A stretch of 64,000 bases of DNA from Sisyra terminalis (lineage: Eukaryota > Arthropoda > Insecta > Neuroptera > Sisyridae): assembly GCA_958496175.1 (NCBI GenBank), contig OY292278.1, positions 7,254,001 to 7,318,000 of the forward strand. Direction: 5' to 3'. The notes under the pieces were generated by a model. It searched no databases. It worked only from the letters and a program-made list of their open reading frames with translations, and had not been told where the DNA came from. Position 1 is the first letter of the stretch. Each line of letters begins with the position of its first letter. The translations under genes were made by a program, and so were the position numbers. This document shows, piece after piece, positions 62,501 to 64,000 of the stretch.

Positions 62501-64000
62501 GAAAATTCCGCCAAAAGACCAGTGGAAACCTCGTCGAAAACCCCATCCTGACCAGTGGGTAAAACTGGACAAATCGCCCATTTACAAGGGACAAAACAGT
62601 CTTCGGGAGTATCAGTTGGAAGGATTGAATTGGTTGCTGTTTTCTTGGTATAACGGCCGAAATTGTATCTTAGCCGATGAAATGGGTTTGGGAAAAACAA
62701 TTCAAAGTTTAACGTTTATTAATGCTGTGAATGAGTACGGAATTCGTGGACCGTTTTTAGTTATTGCACCATTATCAACAATTCCCAATTGGCAACGTGA
62801 AATTGAAGGTTGGACGGATATGAATGTAATTGTCTACCATGGCTCATCGGCCAGCCGAAATATGCTACAAGAATATGAAATGTTCTTCAAAAACGATAAA
62901 GGCGTTCAAATCAAAGAAATTACCAAATTTAACGTTTTAATCACAACATTCGAAATTATTGTCACTGATTACGCTGAACTTAAAGGTTTCAATTGGCGAA
63001 TTTGTGTCATTGACGAAGCACATCGATTGAAAAATAGAAATTGTAAACTGCTAGAAGGTCTTCGCCAGTTAAATCTAGAACATCGAGTTTTACTCTCGGG
63101 AACACCTTTACAGAATAACGTCAACGAATTGTTTTCCCTATTGAATTTCCTTGAACCAAATCAATTCCCCAATAACGATTCATTTTTGCAAGAGTTTGGT
63201 TCACTAAAAACAGAACAAGAGGTGCAAAAATTACAAGCTTTGCTAAAACCGATGATGTTGCGTCGACTCAAGGAAGACGTGGAAAAATCGTTAGCCCCAA
63301 AAGAAGAGACAGTAGTCGAAGTAGAATTGACCAACATTCAAAAGAAATACTATCGCGGGATTTTAGAACGAAACTTTTCGTTCTTATCGAAGGGAACTAC
63401 GTCAGCAAATATTCCAAATTTGATGAATACCATGATGGAATTGAGAAAGTGTTGTATTCACCCATATTTGTTGAATGGAGCTGAAGAACAAATTCAATAT
63501 GATTTTAAACAGCAACATGGAGAAGACCCCGATGCATATTATAAAGCGCTTATTAATTCTTCTGGTAAAATGGTTCTTATTGACAAACTATTACCGAAAC
63601 TACGTGCAAATGGGCATCGAGTACTTATTTTTAGTCAAATGGTTCGATGTTTAGATATCCTTGAGGACTATTTGATGTATCGTAAATATCCTTTTGAACG
63701 AATCGACGGACGAATTCGTGGAAATTTGCGACAGGCAGCTATTGATCGATATTCCAAACCAGATTCAGATCGATTTATCTTTTTGTTGTGCACAAAAGCT
63801 GGAGGATTGGGAATTAATTTGACGGCAGCTGACACTGTGATTATCTACGACAGTGATTGGAATCCACAGAACGATTTGCAAGCGCAAGCTCGTTGTCATC
63901 GAATCGGACAACAAAAAATGGTGAAAATCTATCGATTGTTGTGCCGAAACACTTATGAACGAGAAATGTTTGACAAGGCCTCATTAAAACTGGGTCTTGA
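56577..64000 (+). CDS. kis: CHD7/kismet chromatin remodeller (5' part, runs off window)
   Basis: An ATP-dependent nucleosome remodeller of the CHD6-9 group; in flies kismet promotes transcription elongation. The frame is open from ATG 56,577 to the window end, 2474 codons without an intron. [13 protein letters not shown] matches the LFGEDG start of CHD7. Residues 1-1850 are low complexity: Pro/His/Met/Gln-rich, with a Gln block at about 602-770 built largely of AQQQ repeats, Lys-rich KEPK repeats near 1390-1435, then acidic Glu/Lys stretches. Chromodomain 1 starts about residue 1859 ([17 protein letters not shown]) and chromodomain 2 about 1919 (..[18 protein letters not shown]). The Snf2 ATPase begins about 2010, with DEMGLGKT at 2034, DEAH at 2146 and RCHRIGQ at 2439. 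The SANT/SLIDE-type and BRK regions would lie downstream. The start is supported by a purine at -3 and G at +4. Confidence 0.96.
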   Translation, partial: MDSYDLFGEDGPGMLDALPDLGGDNFDTTASGGGNPAANPAVTGGSSRNVPSAVGSAAPNAGYVQQGYGQMQPQQESPLQKLSSFGGQEFGGNHMDRSAAAQNMYHPNHQGYDATGVRPMGPPTAAYPHVRQMTPQHDMRRPPHPQSGQYPYHPDSMYSMPDQQPQMGMNDPNMQGWNASHTTSGFPMHRYGQMNQSQTTYRPQQMGYTHQDPSLAAQQKIVQQQQFSGAQQNMMNTMMQNPHQANTGYPMSQQRHSHYAQGYPATAANQGYGAYGSIHQRMPHHHQYPQSHGHQMDMGSNQVQQYGHVQQHTQGMTPQPHAVNHPVSHPVPAGPGHQVVPQGHGPGMHPQSQVHPNAQPTNTHPGAMGFSQTQQHPPTHPSMQRQMEMNPTSQFASKHSTVALGGASPQYRAPFPQLSPQISPRPQMSPRPPTTSQMSPRPVMSPAKPSTLSPHPHAQQQQQSIQSPRPASSLTPKATSSPAPYPPQSTLQALEQMVMPPNVNTNTNDYPTSYQSRGTLGPPNQIPSNPLSPALGPRNSMSPQQWPHHSPRPPISHNGNIGMVEQSLPPTQGMPPNLTPNQQTNMPTLPQNNMNMRDESTLHQQQLHQQMQQQQQQHQHEQQLQQQQQAQHQAQQQVHHQAQHQVQHQAQQHQAQQQAQQQAQQQAQQQAQQQAQQQAQQQAQQQAQQQAQQQAQQQAQQQAQQAQQQAQQQQQLQLQMQQRQQQQQLQQHVRQQMLQQQQQQQQSQHQQNQMQHQQHQSQSLQLLDSRTNTEILPPPSVNQVNPPLHPPTPQTDLLNSTQTSPVSNHSQNDENLNISSTADTSVAVAQTNTLSASEPIPTSTTEDTRTDVNSVENVQAEEAPIIDPQQEKQPSATPINSQSNQSPQVQAQSNSYSNFKMESMPYPGDNNVQMDSSIPVFNQDGSVPNAPQTTAVVPTQDPISQAADVTNLLNQNTTPTNQTNLQTGQSNSSTALAANSNLPTSAAMPGQINQNLIPMNEVNQPQMINHANLNGNQSQGMASIPHMNQVMSPMTHSPSMGAIPNQQNLNSGLNIQQTNQIPPTTIPETANTVSNQIPPPNSAINSQFNQVSTMSPASMASTLHQSPNMMGVPPHSTSLPGNMPPQNTNIPQVPPAQAPGIYDNTGAGMLGPTGMPIGPNGPHGMPPNMVNSPMGMGPIPPHPNMQMGPMGARPPNMIPGPPRMGMGMIPGQEMVYQAPINHHQERAALQQQLQELYCMPPASEHQEKIAHLQDRLNILAQHEATEQCNGGPQCILQSPMFNSPMIDSPQVTSTTGRGRGKGGPRVKKPRIKKSEKLAMQQQMLAMSPNSMANMNMPPMTPIPPPPPQQLPVSEDCVTPGAGIPTTELADISSDPSLEPFSGDMDQFEGKKKARSPRKPREPKKPKEPKLKEPKTPKEPKLKERKKREPKELGEGKPKRKYNRKKKSGSDECDDSTGNLTETCDDFNSSVEDKSESKLDEIPSLDETILKKEEEEEEEKEKEEVEKETEVELELEASTTEPVVEEVTEVKTEEVPETQVQNNEVTDTTAATSEKKPDEYSFDDQAGSGSEKTQAKKRRRPPAKRSSTGGTGGGGGGSRSKGRSSSGPAPKRRRKGAFHVESDGEPEDMPTPPPSPPDGEADSSVHKRRSTRNTQRKKYIDDVMLRFSDDDSPIVQAKTESGSVSNSVAVSSKNPEEKQDITNKPNFVYINTTDEDSMVVQHVLASRMGKREIKPKPPTPPPAPEPEIKPEGVVEENDEKTKKEPESEETAEVTTESKADENSEETIKEETKEVKEDEEKTEEKKEETIENSEPNEVKEELPKDEKDPDGNDEEKSEVKNEETETKTEEGDEQPPVIVDVEEYFVKYRNFSYLHCEWKTEEELYKGDKRIASKIKRFKQKQAQTCNIFENLDEEPFNPDYTEVERVLDVAEHADPNTHDKIKHYLVKWRALQYEESTWELEEDVDPIKIAQFEKFRKIPPKDQWKPRRKPHPDQWVKLDKSPIYKGQNSLREYQLEGLNWLLFSWYNGRNCILADEMGLGKTIQSLTFINAVNEYGIRGPFLVIAPLSTIPNWQREIEGWTDMNVIVYHGSSASRNMLQEYEMFFKNDKGVQIKEITKFNVLITTFEIIVTDYAELKGFNWRICVIDEAHRLKNRNCKLLEGLRQLNLEHRVLLSGTPLQNNVNELFSLLNFLEPNQFPNNDSFLQEFGSLKTEQEVQKLQALLKPMMLRRLKEDVEKSLAPKEETVVEVELTNIQKKYYRGILERNFSFLSKGTTSANIPNLMNTMMELRKCCIHPYLLNGAEEQIQYDFKQQHGEDPDAYYKALINSSGKMVLIDKLLPKLRANGHRVLIFSQMVRCLDILEDYLMYRKYPFERIDGRIRGNLRQAAIDRYSKPDSDRFIFLLCTKAGGLGINLTAADTVIIYDSDWNPQNDLQAQARCHRIGQQKMVKIYRLLCRNTYEREMFDKASLKLGL

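Overview
This is a 64 kb piece of an AT-rich animal nuclear genome, almost certainly an insect. Genes on both strands are split by short GT-AG introns (mostly about 55-90 nt). The gene set is insect-like: the CHD7/kismet remodeller, a secreted serpin, a DC-STAMP/Sneaky-type membrane protein and a small ten-cysteine three-finger-type secreted protein. I cannot name the order or species. All products are called from recognised protein motifs, and exon joins are inferred from splice signals and reading phase.

Layout. (i) 1-15,080 is repeat-dominated: a 623-bp direct duplication, a 1.5-kb foldback element, a possible pair of orphan exons (4281-5309), a 2.3-kb set of nested palindromes and a 5.4-kb array of a ~742-bp satellite that switches strand once. 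(ii) 15,197-22,423, minus strand: MMS22L (13 exons, 1177 aa) and a 698-aa DC-STAMP/RING membrane protein. (iii) 24,453-25,952, plus: an intronless secreted serpin in a gene-poor stretch that runs to 29.2 kb. (iv) 29.2-36.3 kb: a small predicted membrane protein (plus), then on the minus strand an LRR protein, the three-finger-type peptide gene and ERCC6/CSB (12 exons, 995 aa). (v) 37.3-47.3 kb, plus: 1-Cys peroxiredoxin Prx6, Rab14 and the RNase P/MRP subunit RPP30. (vi) 47.4-56.5 kb: a second copy of the nested palindrome, then the probable non-coding leader and long first intron of the CHD7/kismet gene, holding a pogo-like MITE nested in a hAT-like element and a dead mariner transposase. (vii) 56,577 to the window end: CHD7/kismet, 2474 codons in one uninterrupted reading frame that leaves the window inside the helicase domain.

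The genes are mostly unrelated housekeeping functions, not a pathway cluster: replication-fork repair (MMS22L), transcription-coupled repair (ERCC6), peroxide removal (Prx6), vesicle traffic (Rab14), tRNA 5' processing (RPP30) and chromatin remodelling (kismet). Three are poorly characterised or unrecognised: the ten-cysteine peptide gene at 31,676-32,138, the 102-aa membrane protein at 29,236 and the candidate exons at 4281-5309. The most unusual DNA is the strand-switching satellite and the nested palindrome family, whose two copies lie 40 kb apart.
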